Shown here piece by piece: positions 1 through 12,190 of a stretch of DNA of 64,000 nt. The notes under the pieces were generated by a model, which saw only the letters and a list, made by a program, of their open reading frames with translations, ran no database searches and was not told the origin of the DNA. Origin of the DNA: Notospermus geniculatus. Its lineage: Eukaryota > Nemertea > Pilidiophora > Heteronemertea > Lineidae. The stretch is from assembly GCA_002633025.1 (NCBI GenBank), contig NMRB01000308.1, positions 339,504 to 403,503 of the forward strand. The letters are read 5' to 3'. Within the stretch, counting starts at the first letter, position 1. Every line of letters begins with the position of its first letter. The translations under genes were made by a program, and so were the position numbers.

Positions 1-199
1 TCAGTTACATCATACTGGAAGCTGTCAAGCGACTGAAAACCAAAAACGTGCCACTTGGTTGTATATTTTTGGTAAGGTGACTGAGTAAAATTATTCAAAG
101 TGATCTCCAAACTGAGTTATTCTTTCGGCAACAAATGATTTGATCTACGGCAGCGTACAGATCCATCTTCACAAGATAAAGAACGATTTACTTTGATCT
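1..199. other. Unannotated leading sequence
   Basis: No gene or repeat was recognised before the minisatellite that begins near 200. Confidence 0.4.
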
Positions 200-727
200 T
201 GCATTCAGTTGAGGGAATGATGACAGTTGCATTCAGTATAAAGAGAATATTGACAGCTGCATTCAGTAGACGGGGAATAATGACAGCTGCATTCATAGAC
301 GGGGAATAATGACAGCTGCATTCAGTAGACGGAGAAAAATAATGACAGCTGCAATCAGTACGGGGAATAATGACAGCTTTATTCAGTAGACGGGGAATAA
401 TGACAGCTGCATTCAGTAGATTGGGGAGCTGCATTCAGTATGAATAATAACAGATGCATTCAGTAGATGCGGAATAATGACAGCGGCAGTCAGTAGACGG
501 GGAATAATGATAGCTGCATTCAGTAGATGGGGAATAATTACAGCTTGCATTCAGTAGATGGGGAATAATGACAGATGCATTCAGTAGACGGGGAATAATG
601 ACAGCTGCATTCAGTATAGGGTACGGCAGCTTCATTGAGTAGAGGGAATAACGACAACGGCATTCAGCATGGGGAATTATCTGACAGCTGTATTTAGCAG
701 TGGGAAATGGCAGCTTCATTCATTAGA
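200..727. repeat. Minisatellite, 30-bp unit, about 18 copies
   Basis: Tandem imperfect copies of a unit of about 30 bp. Its core on the plus strand is ATTCAGTAGACGGGGAATAA followed by TGACAGCTGC. Copies drift by substitutions and small indels and decay at both ends. Minus-strand open frames across it (for example 719-435 and 434-117) are only the repeat read as protein, giving recurring NAAVIIPRLL-like peptides, so they are not called as genes. Confidence 0.9.
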
Positions 728-2274
728 GCATATGAAATAGCAGTCATATAGTCAATGCCACACGATAATTTCACGCGTCATATGATATTCTCTTTGTATT
801 TTCATGTCTTACTTCATATCCAGGCAACTAAGTGGAACGCATTGTCCTTGGTATGGCAATATTAAGCCATGGTGCAATGATGTTGTCATAAGCCAAATCA
901 GTGGGACAGAAATGTTCCGGCTGTGGTAATGTTGGACAAATACACTATAAGACGTGAATCGTCCATCAAACAGCCGGTGATGATGGTGAAGAAGTCGTTT
1001 GGCTCGGTAGGAAACCATAGAGTGCTTGGTCGATGTCAATGAACGAGGCAATCGTTTGTGATAATACTTCATTCGACCATAAGTAACCCCAGTGCTGCTC
1101 GTTCAGACGTGCTATAAAGGTAATCCCACATGTAAAGAAGGGCTATAAGACGTCGTAAATGTGCTAAACGGCTGGACGAAATGGATACTCAATATTGCCA
1201 AACGATGATGTTATCGACTGACAGAAGCACTTTTAAATAATCCCTATCCCTTTAGTTTTTCCGTGATTCATCATTTTAAAAAAAATTCTGAAAACCTATT
1301 TCATCGCACTGAAGATATGGCTTCTTTTGAGTGAATTACGGTGAATGAACGCCATTTTTTCTTTAATGTCAGGGAAAGCGGTACCTGCTAATGGAAATGT
1401 TTCAACAAAGGTATTCATTTTTGCAGAGATACTCTGCTGATTTACTTATACGTAGAACACGGGAGTGAAGTATGTGGTCTAATATGATTATAAACGACAT
1501 GTTGTCAGTATCAGTAATCTCCTTCGGGAGTGAAGTCAGTGATCGTTTCTTACCCTGATTTAAAATCGAACGTCAAACAATATATCACATTACAAGGTCG
1601 TAATTGCATATTCCGCAGCCTGAATACGAAGCCATGCTAGAGCTTACCATCAAGGTTCCCGAGTCATTATGACGAGATATTTAAAATGATATCAAAGAAC
1701 TTCCAATTCAGTTTGAGATTGCGAAATGACTGCATTTACGTGTAGATGGGAGAAATCAATGCAAAGAATCGGATTTGAGAAACCTTTTGCATGTTCTGTG
1801 TGGTGCCATCCACCAAAAGTTTCTACTCTTTGGCTTCAAAATGGGAATTTTACATCAAGTTTTGGTAAGATGCAGTTTGAAACAACTTACCGAGTTCCAA
1901 ACCCGTTTGCAAAGTGAAGACATGCAGGAAGATTCGATGACAACGATTACACGGCCGATTTATTTTAGCTGTCACAAAATCTCCACAGCAGTCAGATAAC
2001 AGACATCCCAAGGAAGAAAACTTCCAAGAAGCCTTTTATTCCTGATCGAGGGGATCGCAATAGAATATTCAAAATGTCATAAATACAGGAGAGGGCGCGG
2101 ATAAGCTATCGCTGGGATGACAAATACCAGCAATACTATCCTTAATTATCATATAGTCGGGTCTCGCCTTGAGAATTACCGTCATGGGAAATGTTAGTAT
2201 TAACTGGGAACATTCGCGACACGACCTGGCCTGGATCACCGCAGATAACCGTTTGGCGAAACTAAGCCAATTTC
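728..2274. other. Intergenic, nothing recognised
   Basis: About 1.5 kb of AT-rich sequence. Short open frames occur on both strands (for example 1072-809 minus and 1726-1917 plus) but none has a recognisable domain, convincing splice sites or a family match. No repeat structure was noticed. Confidence 0.4.
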
Positions 2275-2600
2275 TCTCAAGTCACGAATGACGTGCCGTT
2301 ATATCGTGACAAGCGATTTCATTTTATGTCTCCAGCAACGCTTCGCTGCGGTAAATTGAATCTCCCGACACACATCCCTTTAACGACTTTAGAAGACTTT
2401 AAAACCATTTAAACTTTTTTTGAAATCAGCTTGTTGGTAGGATTAAGTGATAACCATCACCAAAGTCACGAGTGACGTGCTTTTCTATTATGTCAATTGA
2501 TTTCATTTTATGTTTGCCGCCCAAACTATCATCCCTTTAACAATGTCAGGTTTTGAAACCAAATCCTTTTCAAATAAAGTTGGTGGCAAGATTAAGTGAC
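2275..2600. repeat. Diverged tandem duplication, about 185 bp unit
   Basis: Two adjacent related segments begin near 2275 and 2463. Both contain AGTCACGARTGACGTGC, then GATTTCATTTTATGT, then ATCCCTTTAACRA, and end near a GATTAAGTGA motif. They differ by many substitutions and indels, so the duplication is old. No coding potential is visible. Confidence 0.6.
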
Positions 2601-3224
2601 AACATCATAAAAATGTAGAAATAAATTTGAATTCACGTCGGGTAAGTGGAATTCCCCTTACTCAGCTCTTTAGTGTCCAGAATTGTTCGAGTAATGCTTA
2701 TTCATTTGTCTGACTGATTCATTACGTTCTAAGAGATAATCTACGTCTACGACTGTTAATGATAATTTCCATTATTCTTTCAACTCCACAATGAACGAAT
2801 CCATAAACCACCCGTAATATCAATCAGACACCGAGGAATCGCGATTCGCGCGGAAACATGAACAAATTATCACCCAATATCATTATCATTTTGTCTGGTC
2901 CGCCGTAAATTCCATATTGTGCCATTACCATTAGTCGTAACTAAGTCGGTGGGGTAAAGGCTAAGATTCACATGGGTGGCACGCTCCTTTGGTTCTGAAT
3001 ACAGCATCTTCGTCTCACCGGAATTATAAGTCAAAATGATAAATGACTCTATATGATCGAAATATAAATAGTGATATTTGCTTAGCGAATCCCAAAGTTT
3101 CGTCGTGGAAATGGCATCATGTTTCATAAAAAGCAAAAAGCGATCAGAAGTGAATACAACGAAAAACAATTAGGAAATTTGCCTGCTTTGATATCACTAT
3201 CGCGTTCGTCTGACGAATACATGT
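2601..3224. other. Intergenic, nothing recognised
   Basis: AT-rich sequence with one 99-codon minus-strand open frame (3169-2870) that has no recognisable domain. No repeat was recognised. Confidence 0.35.
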
Positions 3225-3445
3225 ATTAAAGATAATGTATCACCGGTATTTTCGCGGGCCACGAAAATCATTGTTTGTTTACATTTACATTTTGTTTGTT
3301 TGTGTCCAGTCATTCTTTGTCTTATGAGTGATGTATTGGTGGCATGTCCCTCTAGAAATTCTTTTGATACCGAAATTCAATTTGGTGGGTACATCCATGT
3401 ACAAACATTGAATGTAAACAGTGAAGTCATGATACATTATCTTTG
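3225..3445. repeat. Dispersed repeat, copy 1
   Basis: This segment shares blocks in the same order with 15625-15945: TTTTCGCGGGCCACGAAAAT, a TTTGTTTGTTTGTGTC block, TTTTGATACCGAAA, CAATTTGGTGGGT and AACATTGAATGTAAACA. The two copies differ by indels and by a longer middle in the second. An interspersed element of unknown class is the simplest explanation. Confidence 0.65.
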
Positions 3446-4251
3446 AAGTGAAGGCCATGTTTGAATTCCTGATTTCGTCTCATTTCTTTTATCAGAACAA
3501 CAACAGGAAAGGTTTATTTACCTGACCCTTAATTTACACCTTTTTACAGAATGAAGTTCTTGAATAATGTAACATTAATGTACTCGCCTTAATTTTAAAA
3601 AACGCCGTCCTTTAACTTAAGGAGAAAATGAACATTAGAGAAAAAAATCGCAATTTATGGCCTTTCTCTTTAGGCATGGTGTGTATCTAATTGAAAAATG
3701 ATGTAATCGGAAGATGATTGCTCAACTCAAAATCCATATTTTTTTCACCCCAAGCACCTGATATTTTGAATTCTCCATCATGCCATTGCCTATCGATGGC
3801 ATCATCTGGTCAATTTCAAAACGTTTTTCTCAGAATGCACAGGTGAAAAGAAACATTGCGAAAATAGCTGAAAATGCACATATTTTTATCGTCATTTTCG
3901 TTCTGTTTATTGGAGTGTGGTACGTTATGTTCAAGAAATATTCCACAACTCATGGGTTCAGTTCGAGCGGTACATCACGTTCAACTGACATTCCTTCACC
4001 CTTTCTTCGGTTCGTTCTTTTTATTTTGGTGCTACATGCAATATCGATAACCGAATTCACCTCAGATTGGCACATTGGACGGGCAAGACAAACTGAACCG
4101 AATATACTTCATCCCCTGCCACGTTACACCGACTTTATATTTACTGACCAATGCCTGCTTCCTTGAATTATGCATCTGTGTCAGGTGATCCCAAGGAGTT
4201 TTTCGACGAATGCCGTGAAAATGACAATAGGTAGTCGTTACACAACTCCCG
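3446..4251. other. Intergenic, nothing recognised
   Basis: Contains a 128-codon plus-strand open frame (3780-4166) with one hydrophobic stretch. It has no family resemblance and low-complexity AT-rich codon use, so it is not called as a gene. Confidence 0.35.
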
Positions 4252-4258
4252 ATCTTAT

Positions 4259-5013
4259 CACAGGTTCTTGTGGTTCGATACTATACTAGGGGACCACAGG
4301 TCCTAACACACTTCACTGAGAATGTATAGAAAAACAAAAGGTATGACACTTCGCAAACTAGCACCTCGACCTCGCCACTTCAAACTGCCGCCAAACCTTT
4401 ATTTCCCAACCGATTGCCACGATTTTTGGCACGAGTGATCTCCGATATATATATTCCACAATGAACACGACTTTTATTTAATGATATCATCCGAAATCCA
4501 GTGATTTTGATCGCGAATTCCTATCACCAGCAAAGGCACACGACCAGGTTCAGGAAGCGAGAGAGAGCGATTACTGCGCATGCGCGACCAACTGACCATG
4601 TGCTCACAACACGTGCTTTTATTTACTTCCGTGGTTATATTTAGAGCAGCAACCAATCAGAATATTTTGTCAGTGAAGTCGCGCATGCGCAGTAATCGCT
4701 TTCTCTCGCTTCCTGAACCTGGTCGTGTGCCTTTGCTGGTGATCGGAATTCGCGATCAAAATCACTGGATTTCGGATGATATCATTTAATAAAAGTTGTG
4801 TTCATTGTGGAATATATATATCGGAGATCACTCGTGCCAAAAATCGTGGCAATCGGTTGGGAAATAAAGGTTTGGCGGCAGTTTGAAGTGGCGAGGTCGA
4901 GGTGCTAGTTTGCGAAGTGTCATACCTTTTGTTTTTCTATAGGCCTACATTCTCTGTGAAGTGTGTAAGGACCGGTTGTCCCCTAGTATAGTATCGAACC
5001 ACAAGAACCTGTG
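4259..5013. mobile_element. Foldback element with about 325-bp arms, hAT-like ends
   Basis: The left arm (4259 to about 4586) and right arm (about 4680 to 5013) are near-perfect reverse complements around a spacer of about 95 bp. Termini are CACAGGTTCTTGTGG on both sides. The 7-bp direct repeat ATCTTAT flanks the element (4252-4258 and 5014-5020), which fits a target-site duplication close to the 8 bp usual for hAT elements. There is no transposase, so it is non-autonomous. A second, interrupted member with the same termini lies at 55296-55711. Confidence 0.85.
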
Positions 5014-5020
5014 ATCTTAT

Positions 5021-6072
5021 ATGCCACTGCTCTATGACTCAGAATTACCGATAACGTCATATCACATCATGCAGGTCATTGAATGTGCATGAAACTGACG
5101 TAAGTACAATTTACTACATACAGCAGGATAAAGTAGACTCCTGTCACTTTGTGTACACGTGCTGAGTACGCTGATAGATATCCAAAAAACAGCACAAGCA
5201 ATATCACGGATGCTGAGTACGCTGAACATTCTTTGTGTTTTTTCTAGTTGTTATTCTCACACAGATGACATTCATTGGTGTACAGCCGCCCCTCTTCAGG
5301 ATTTCAGACATTAACCTTCAGCCACCCGGATCATCATGGCCATAACTCACTGGTAATGATCTCCCATCTCCATTGGAAGGATTACTTCTGTGCAACCCTA
5401 TCCGACTAAAACATCCTCCATGGCCGTGAGTGGGGAAACCACTCTCACTCAACTCCGGTGGTCAGAACCTTGCTAGTCGGATAACAAGAGTGGCAATCTT
5501 GGTAGATAAGAACTAAAGCGTTGTTAAAAGATGAGGGGTCGTTCGTATCTGATGCGAGATGTATCTTTTTCGTGCGGTTTTCATCTATTTTTGGTTTAAG
5601 TAGCGCAATTTAATGTTGAGAATCGTTAATTTGCATGCGATGTTCATTGAGGGAGTTCATAGATTTCATCACGGACAGCCTTTAACACCCCCTTTAATAT
5701 TTAGGACCATTATCACTTGGGGCTTTCATAAGTGGTTCCATAAATTGATGTTTTCTGCAACAACTTGCTTTGTTTAGTGAGCGGGAAAACCAATTATCTA
5801 AAATGACCTCAGTGCGTGCAAGATCAGGCCCCGGTGTTTTCACGTCAATTTCCTTGCCAAAGGGGATTGCATTAAGTGTATTACAGGGTTGACATTGTCT
5901 GTTTCTCAGATTAGTCCCCGATCTTCGGTGTATTTCAGCGTGACCTGATGCTTCAAGTCTCACTCACAGTATGCGCTATATGTCATCTCATCGTTGAATC
6001 GGGTTTTCGACCAGACGGCTAATAGTGCTCGACTTGTTCCCCTGGTACCCATCATCCGATCATTGTCCAACA
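5021..6072. other. Intergenic, nothing recognised
   Basis: No gene or strong repeat was recognised. One 89-codon minus-strand open frame (5963-5694) lacks any domain. Confidence 0.35.
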
Positions 6073-6462
6073 TAAACTCCCTGACGCAGTTGTGTACTGC
6101 ACCCCCTTCGGTTTACCCGCTCTCCACAACTGCTTCACTTCGTAGAATTTTCCCCGTTTGGTCAACAGATGGCGTCTGGGCCTGGCGCGAGTTTTATAGC
6201 CTATCAGCACGCTCCTTTCAGAACTCTTTGGGCCGTTGGCAACGGATGTTGTTGTGCCACCATGGCTACTACTAGATCACACGATCCGCTCAGCCAATGA
6301 AAAAGTGTCTCAGGCCAGCTTGGTTAAGGGTTGCTCGGTGATCTCATTGGTCGACTCTCTCAGTGCCATCTGTTGACCAAACCCGGCGAATTTTAGGAAG
6401 TGAAGCAGTTGTGGAAAGCGGAGAAACCGAGGGGCGCGGCTCACAACTGAGTAGGGAGTTTA
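6073..6462. repeat. Inverted repeat, about 100-bp arms
   Basis: The left arm (6073-6173) and right arm (6365-6462) are imperfect reverse complements. Shared blocks include TAAACTCCCT, CGGTTT, CCACAACTGCTTCACTTC and GGTCAACAGATGGC. A non-autonomous DNA transposon (MITE) is likely. The target-site duplication was not resolved. Confidence 0.75.
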
Positions 6463-7488
6463 AGGCCAACATGTCGTAGAGAGAAGACCACGAATCTGAT
6501 TTAGCCGTCATACCAAACTCACAATACTCTACCTCGTGGTGGCCACGAATTGAAAGCATCATTTGGTAATCACGAAACCTGATAACCTAATGAAAAAGGC
6601 ATAAGCTCAGAACTTGATGCGGAACTAATTATAAAATGGAGAAACTCGATTCTTAGTTAATGACGCTATCGTCATTTAATTTCGTTAATCGGTACTTCTT
6701 AAAGGAGTAGGGACAGACAGCCATCGCACGCTGCGACTGGTACGCCAGCTGAGAAAACTCAATTCCCATCAAATCTCCGTCGAAAGAATTTACGGCGACG
6801 TTTATCGTCATAGGTACACGGTCCAGGGAATTACCCCATGAATATCGTGCTGGGTGAAAATGGGGTCGCTATACCGTAACTCATAGACCGGGGGCAGCGA
6901 TATCGGAAATCATGCCCTGGTCAAATGGGAGCCGCAATATCGAAACTGTGTCCTGACTATTGTGATGCAAGTGATTTTTCAACCAGCCATACCACACTTC
7001 CAGGTGGATTACGGCGGTGACACTGATATATGTATATGTAGATTGGCCTTCATTTCTCTTGAAGGATTTGTCGATGAGCAACAGAATAAGTTGCCAGTGA
7101 AAGCAGTCAGAGAGGTTGCTTTCTTGTCTTCCTTGATTGCAATGGTTGATGTTGAAATATGCCTTGACTATACATATATCTTTCTTTACTATGTTCGTCC
7201 ATTGCCACTTTCTTGAGAAAGGTCTTCACAGTGCTGATTGATACCACGAGATGAATATTTAAAGTACATGTAATGAATTTCACTGGAAGAGCTGGTCATT
7301 GGAAAACCTGTACGGTATCCTCCAAACCATTGTGCATATTCGGCTCCGCGGTGGAAAATACTCTATCGACGGTGCAGGCGTACACGGCGTAACCAGAAAT
7401 CAATGTCATTCATCCTACTCCAGGTGGCTAGCGTCAACACTTTAGAGTTCATTGACGAATCTGCTTGCTACCACACGGCGCCCCTTGA
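6463..7488. other. Intergenic, nothing recognised
   Basis: No supported gene. Short overlapping open frames on both strands (around 6881-7216) look random. Confidence 0.35.
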
Positions 7489-7708
7489 CCTTACACTGGT
7501 CATCTTCCTGATTGTAAAGAGGGTGAGGATCAGACACTCTGCTCTCGCTTGTTAGCCCAATATTCTCATGTCGCGTGGCAGGAACCAGATAGTGATGTCA
7601 ATTACATGATACACTGCACATTCGATCAACCATTCAAACAGTCCGTGCTTGCCAATCTCTTGGCCAGATATCAAGAGGTGACATATGCGAAATTCGATCT
7701 CAAGTGAT
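7489..7708 (+). CDS. Possible terminal coding exon, unknown protein
   Basis: A plus-strand frame is open from after a TGA near 7486 to a TGA at 7706-7708. It encodes about 72 residues of protein-like composition, ending ARYQEVTYAKFDLK, with VNYMIHCTFDQPFKQSV in the middle. It has no ATG at its start, so if it is real it would be the last exon of a spliced gene entered through an acceptor somewhere before about 7540. I do not recognise the family, and I found no partner exons nearby. It could equally be a decayed exon or chance. Confidence 0.25.
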
Positions 7709-8562
7709 TGGTAAGTGCTTGGTTAACGGTCAGTAAGCGCTATTAAACCGTACGGTGTCGGGTCATCAGCAGGTAGGTCTTTCTCGCACCAAAGATAATT
7801 GATTGTTCATCACCGATTGCTTCGAGGAGGTGAATCGATCGTAAACAGAGAGAGGGGATGCTGATTGGCCAGGTTAGCGGAACCAATTCCTCCGTCGCCT
7901 TCTCGCCAGATCTCGAGTTCATTGCCGAGAAGGGTGACATCTCCATTTTTCTTGCTTGTCATAAGGGACCAAATTGTTTGTTTCCTCCAATCATCTTTTG
8001 ACAGTGTCCTTAGAATCATTATCACGTTCGAAGTTCGCTTTCCGCCTAGTGATTTAATCAGCTCCCGAGAGCCCCAAAATGGCATGATTTTATTGTCGAA
8101 TCATTGCTGTCACCGCCTCGAAATGTTTCCTTTCGACCCTTCCTTCCTATGCCATTTCGTCCGGCAATTCATCATTGGAATGTCATAATAAGAATACTGG
8201 CCTGATGTACCACGATGACCATATGACCCATAGCAATGACAGAGACTGAATATCAGGAAGAAAAAAATTATATCATCCAAATGATACCCTGTATTGTGCA
8301 TTGATGGTATACTGCAGACCTTCATTTCAATGGCATGACTGGGCTATAAAGCGGTCGTTCAGTTTCCTGCCCATAGAAAATCAAAAGTGAAATGGAACAT
8401 TCGTACGGAATGTACGGACATTGTAACGTTATGTATCTGAATGATGTGATGGAGGATGAAAATGGGTAACAAAATTGCCAATCGTAACCCGTGTGAACAA
8501 TTACCTCATTCGATTCCTCAGTCAACGTCACTTGCATGGTTCTGTGATCAAGGAAACGATAT
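7709..8562. other. Intergenic, nothing recognised
   Basis: Overlapping open frames occur on both strands at 7743-8188, but none shows a recognisable domain, a clear start or splice context. Confidence 0.3.
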
Positions 8563-9131
8563 GGGCGGCATTGAAACAAGATGAAAACGTTGGCATTGAA
8601 GCTAGAAGAAAACATTGGCATTGAAACAAGAAGATTACATTGGAGGGCCTATTGAAATAAGAAGAAAATGTTGGCATTGAAATAAGAAGAAACATTGGCA
8701 TTGAAATAAGAAGAAACGTTGGCATTGAAATAAGAAGAAACGTTGGCATTTAAATAAAGAAGGAAACATTGGCATTGAAATAAAGAAGGAAACGTTGGCA
8801 TTGAAATAAGAAGAAAGCGTTGGCACTGAATTTATTAAGAAGATTACGTTGGCATTGAAATAAAGAACGTTGGCATTGAAATAAGAAGAAAGCGTTGGCA
8901 TTGAAATTATTAAGAAGATTACGTTGGCATTGAAATAAAGAAGGAGACGTTGGCATTGAAATAAGAAGAAAGCGTTGGCATTGAAATCATTAAGAAGATT
9001 AAGTTGGCATTGAAATAAAGAACGTTGGCATTGGAAGGCGAGAACGTTTGGCATTAAAATAAGAAGGAAGGGTTGGCATTGAAATGAGAAGAACACGTTG
9101 GCAGAAGAAAACGTTGACATCGAAATAAGAT
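8563..9131. repeat. Minisatellite, GTTGGCATTGAAATAAGAAG unit
   Basis: More than 20 tandem copies of a unit of about 24 bp, with core GTTGGCATTGAAATAAGAAG followed by a short A-rich tail. Some longer variants of about 36 bp carry a TTATTAAGAAGATTAC extension. Minus-strand frames through it give repeated FNANVFF or SMPTFLLI peptides, which are translation of the repeat and not a gene. Confidence 0.9.
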
Positions 9132-11934
9132 GACTGCGTCGGGAATACTGAGAGGAAAACGTGACAGAAATGAGGACAAAACGCCCTTTCCTCTATTCTA
9201 AACTAGGAACTGAAGCAAGTGGTCAAAACACGCCGATCAGCAACAGTATTGCTTTAACAAGACAGATAAAATAAATGTTATCTTCAAATACCACATCAAT
9301 ATTTCATCAGATGGAAAAAGAAATGTCGTATGTTTCGTGTTTTATTGAATTCGTTAAGGCTGAAAAAGGTGATATAAAAACATAGCGGGTATGAGTGAGG
9401 GCAGCGCTGGAATACTAATCGACTTTGAAACAACAAAGTATGGCTGCACGTACATGTACAGCATCCTTTCTCTATGCTCTTTTGTAAAAGAGACGCCGGT
9501 CTGTTCAAGTAGTTGACTCGACAGGCGACAGTACGGTCTTCGATTCGTACGATCACATTCCTTCATCCGATTGGTCGCCGGGTTCGGAATGGTAGCCAAT
9601 GAGCTAACTTCAATTGCAAACCAGTCTGTGAACATCCTTGTTGAAACTGACTTGCCTTCGCAAAGCTTTGAGAACAGAATGAGTATTTTCGCCATAAGCA
9701 GTTGCGGCTTACCAACTGTCTGCTTATGAGCACATCCCCAAACACAAAGGCAAATCTCATCCAACAGGATGATTATCATTGACTATGGAATCAAATCGCA
9801 GGTGTATTGTACGAATTAATCCCTGGAGCCGATCGATGTGTGACAATTTGTCCACCTGCGGCGAGAACAATTACCGGATTGGATGTAAGAGCGGTAGGGA
9901 AGTTCCAAATGCACACTAAAGGAGCGGATAGGATAAGGACAACTTCGTCAGCAATTGAAATCGGAGGCTTTAGTTAAACTCGATATTGGTAACGAGGTAG
10001 ACAAACACAAGTCAAGGCTCCAAGGCAACGACCAAGTCAAGTCGTTTCCAATTATAAAGACTTGCCCAGCACCCGTAATATCTCGTATAATGCTGTTATG
10101 AATAGCTTTGGTTATCGTAAATTTAATATGAATCAATTAATACTGAATTTCAGCTCCAAAGTCAACATCTTTAATCGCGTTGTAAAGAAAGTCATCATTA
10201 AAGCGACCACAGCAAATCACAGCCATTCCAACGGTTTTTTCTTAGCAGTCTGCAGCGTTGCTTCACAAACGATACGAACCCGCTGCCCAAATTCATGCCT
10301 TCACACGTTAAAAACTGACATCAAAGAGTGCATAACAAGCCGTGTTGACTCCTGATGTAACCTGTAAACGCTCTGATCGGCGGCCATGGAGTCAGTTTGT
10401 CCAATTCCACGCTTACATGCAGCTTTGATATTTCACCCAATTAGTCTGTTTCTTGATGTGATGATGATGGGCCAATTTATGGCGGGGGCGGCGGGGGAGT
10501 TATTGGACAAGAAAAAAAACAGGTACCGGTACAGGTCAATGAGTTCGAGGTGTTTTAAACAGGGATGCAATTTTTGACGATTGTCACCCTGCAGGGGCGG
10601 GCTTCATATCTATATAGCCGAGCAGGTGTAACATCGGTGAGTGTTTCTGTAGCTCTCAGTGTTCCCCAACAATAGACGCGGCCTAGAATGGTTATTGTTG
10701 GGTTAGTTGCCGCTTAATCCGTCAGGAGGGAAACAAAGAAAAACACAGAAATACGGGGAACACTGATCGACGTTACACCGGCAACTGCTACTAGAAGGGA
10801 AGGGGAAATCAGGCCGGAAAATCAGGACAACTAAAATGACATATCGATTCCCAAACTTAAATGCTGTAAAATACAGCGGAAAATCGTTGAGAAAACGAAG
10901 ATTGTATTTTGGTATCGACTGGTTCTAACGGACAATAAAAAGCACCTTGTAGCATTATACACAGGAAGAGGAAGTTAAACCAAGCCAAGTTATTTTGTAT
11001 GCATGTTTCAGTGTATGATGAACACCAGAGCAACGAGGTACACCTAGAGTCTAGAGTTCCAGAATCAACAAATATGATATGGATTGAGATTGCAAGAAGT
11101 ACCTTGTTGCTCCTAAAAACCAAACCAAGTTCATTCTCAGGAGGTGAATCCACGACATCTATGCTCATGATATTTGAGGACATTCGTCACTGCCGGTGTC
11201 CTACTTATCACAGGATGTCATTAGCTGTGTCCCGTGTCTATATATATATATCGATACAGCATCGTGATTTCCTTATAATTAAATATTGCACTGGTAAGTT
11301 CAAGCGAATCGACAGCGAAAAAATTTGATTTAGAAATAGAATTTGAAAGGGGACGAATTTTCAGGAAAAAATGTAAACAAACTTCTCCAGAATGTCAACA
11401 AAGAAATTTTCGTGCATTTTGATTGGCTGAATTTTGTGTTTACAAACACCAGCCAAATGTAAACAAAATCCACTATCGATTCGCTTTCACGGGCTCTTCT
11501 CAGGCGCGAGTCAGAGTGTCGTGCTCAACTTCAGACGCACGTGATTTCCCTGTTCTTTGCCTCCTTTCTCAAACTTAACACACAAACAAGCTTACGATTG
11601 TTGCTGTTTTTCTGTGGCTAAGCTTAGAACAACATTAACCTTCACAACTATGCATTCCTCAGAAGAAAGTGATTGGTATTCTTCAATGCATTCAGGGATA
11701 AATGAATTTGCATCCATTACTGGAACAAAGGTTCAGTGTGGAAGAATCGATGTCACTGGTCGTCAACAATTACGCTCATTTAACTCAGACATCTTTAAAA
11801 GTCGTGTTTGCAATTCACCTTTTTCGCCAAGGTCTCACTCAAATGTGACTTGATTGACAACTTCCAGTCGATACTGCCTTGGCATGAACTCTGAAAAATA
11901 AGGTGCCGACTGCCCATCTGCGGTACAGGTACTT
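9132..11934. other. Intergenic, no supported gene
   Basis: About 2.8 kb. Open frames of 86-141 codons are present (9779-9354 minus, 10062-10355 plus, 11557-11853 plus), but none has a family signature. The segment 10626-10785 has weak inverted similarity at its ends (GTGTAAC with GTTACAC, and GTTCCCC with GGGGAAC). A short TA repeat occurs near 11240. Confidence 0.35.
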
Positions 11935-12014
11935 TTAAGTCTAAGTGTAACACAAAAGATAAGTGTCACACTTATTAAGTACATGTACATGTATGTTTAT
12001 GAATATGGACCCTG
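11935..12014. repeat. Fragment of MITE family C
   Basis: Contains AAGTCTAAGTGTAACAC, AAGATAAGTGTCACACTT and GTTTATGAATATGGACCCTG, matching the right half of the family C elements at 20691-20965 and 22261-22725. Confidence 0.7.
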
Positions 12015-12097
12015 CGCCTTATTCACAAAGCTCTCTTTACGTAGTGGCTAAACTATTGTTCATATTGTTCACTATCAGTCTGACAAAGGATTTAGTG

Positions 12098-12190
12098 TGT
12101 AATATTATTGCCAATCTTTCTTCCAACCAATATGCCAGAAGCACATGACACCCATTTTGGGCCTCATATTGTGCAATAATATTGTACGTG
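12098..12190. repeat. Fragment of MITE family H
   Basis: Shares AATATTATTG, CAATCTTTCTTCCAACCA, CATTTTGGGCC and CATATTGTGCAATAATATTG, in order, with the complete element at 49644-49800. Confidence 0.75.

Noticed and set aside
117-719. Minus-strand ORFs with NAAVIIPRLL-type repeats
   Set aside because: Translation of the 30-bp minisatellite at 200-727.
3780-4166. 128-codon plus-strand ORF with one hydrophobic segment
   Set aside because: No recognisable family, AT-rich random-like composition, no support from splice sites or neighbours.
8563-9120. Overlapping minus-strand ORFs up to 161 codons with repeated FNANVFF/SMPTFLLI peptides
   Set aside because: They are translations of the 24-bp minisatellite. 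The peptide repeats follow the DNA unit and all frames are equally open.
9354-9779. 141-codon minus-strand ORF
   Set aside because: No domain, overlapping frames on the same strand, composition not clearly coding.
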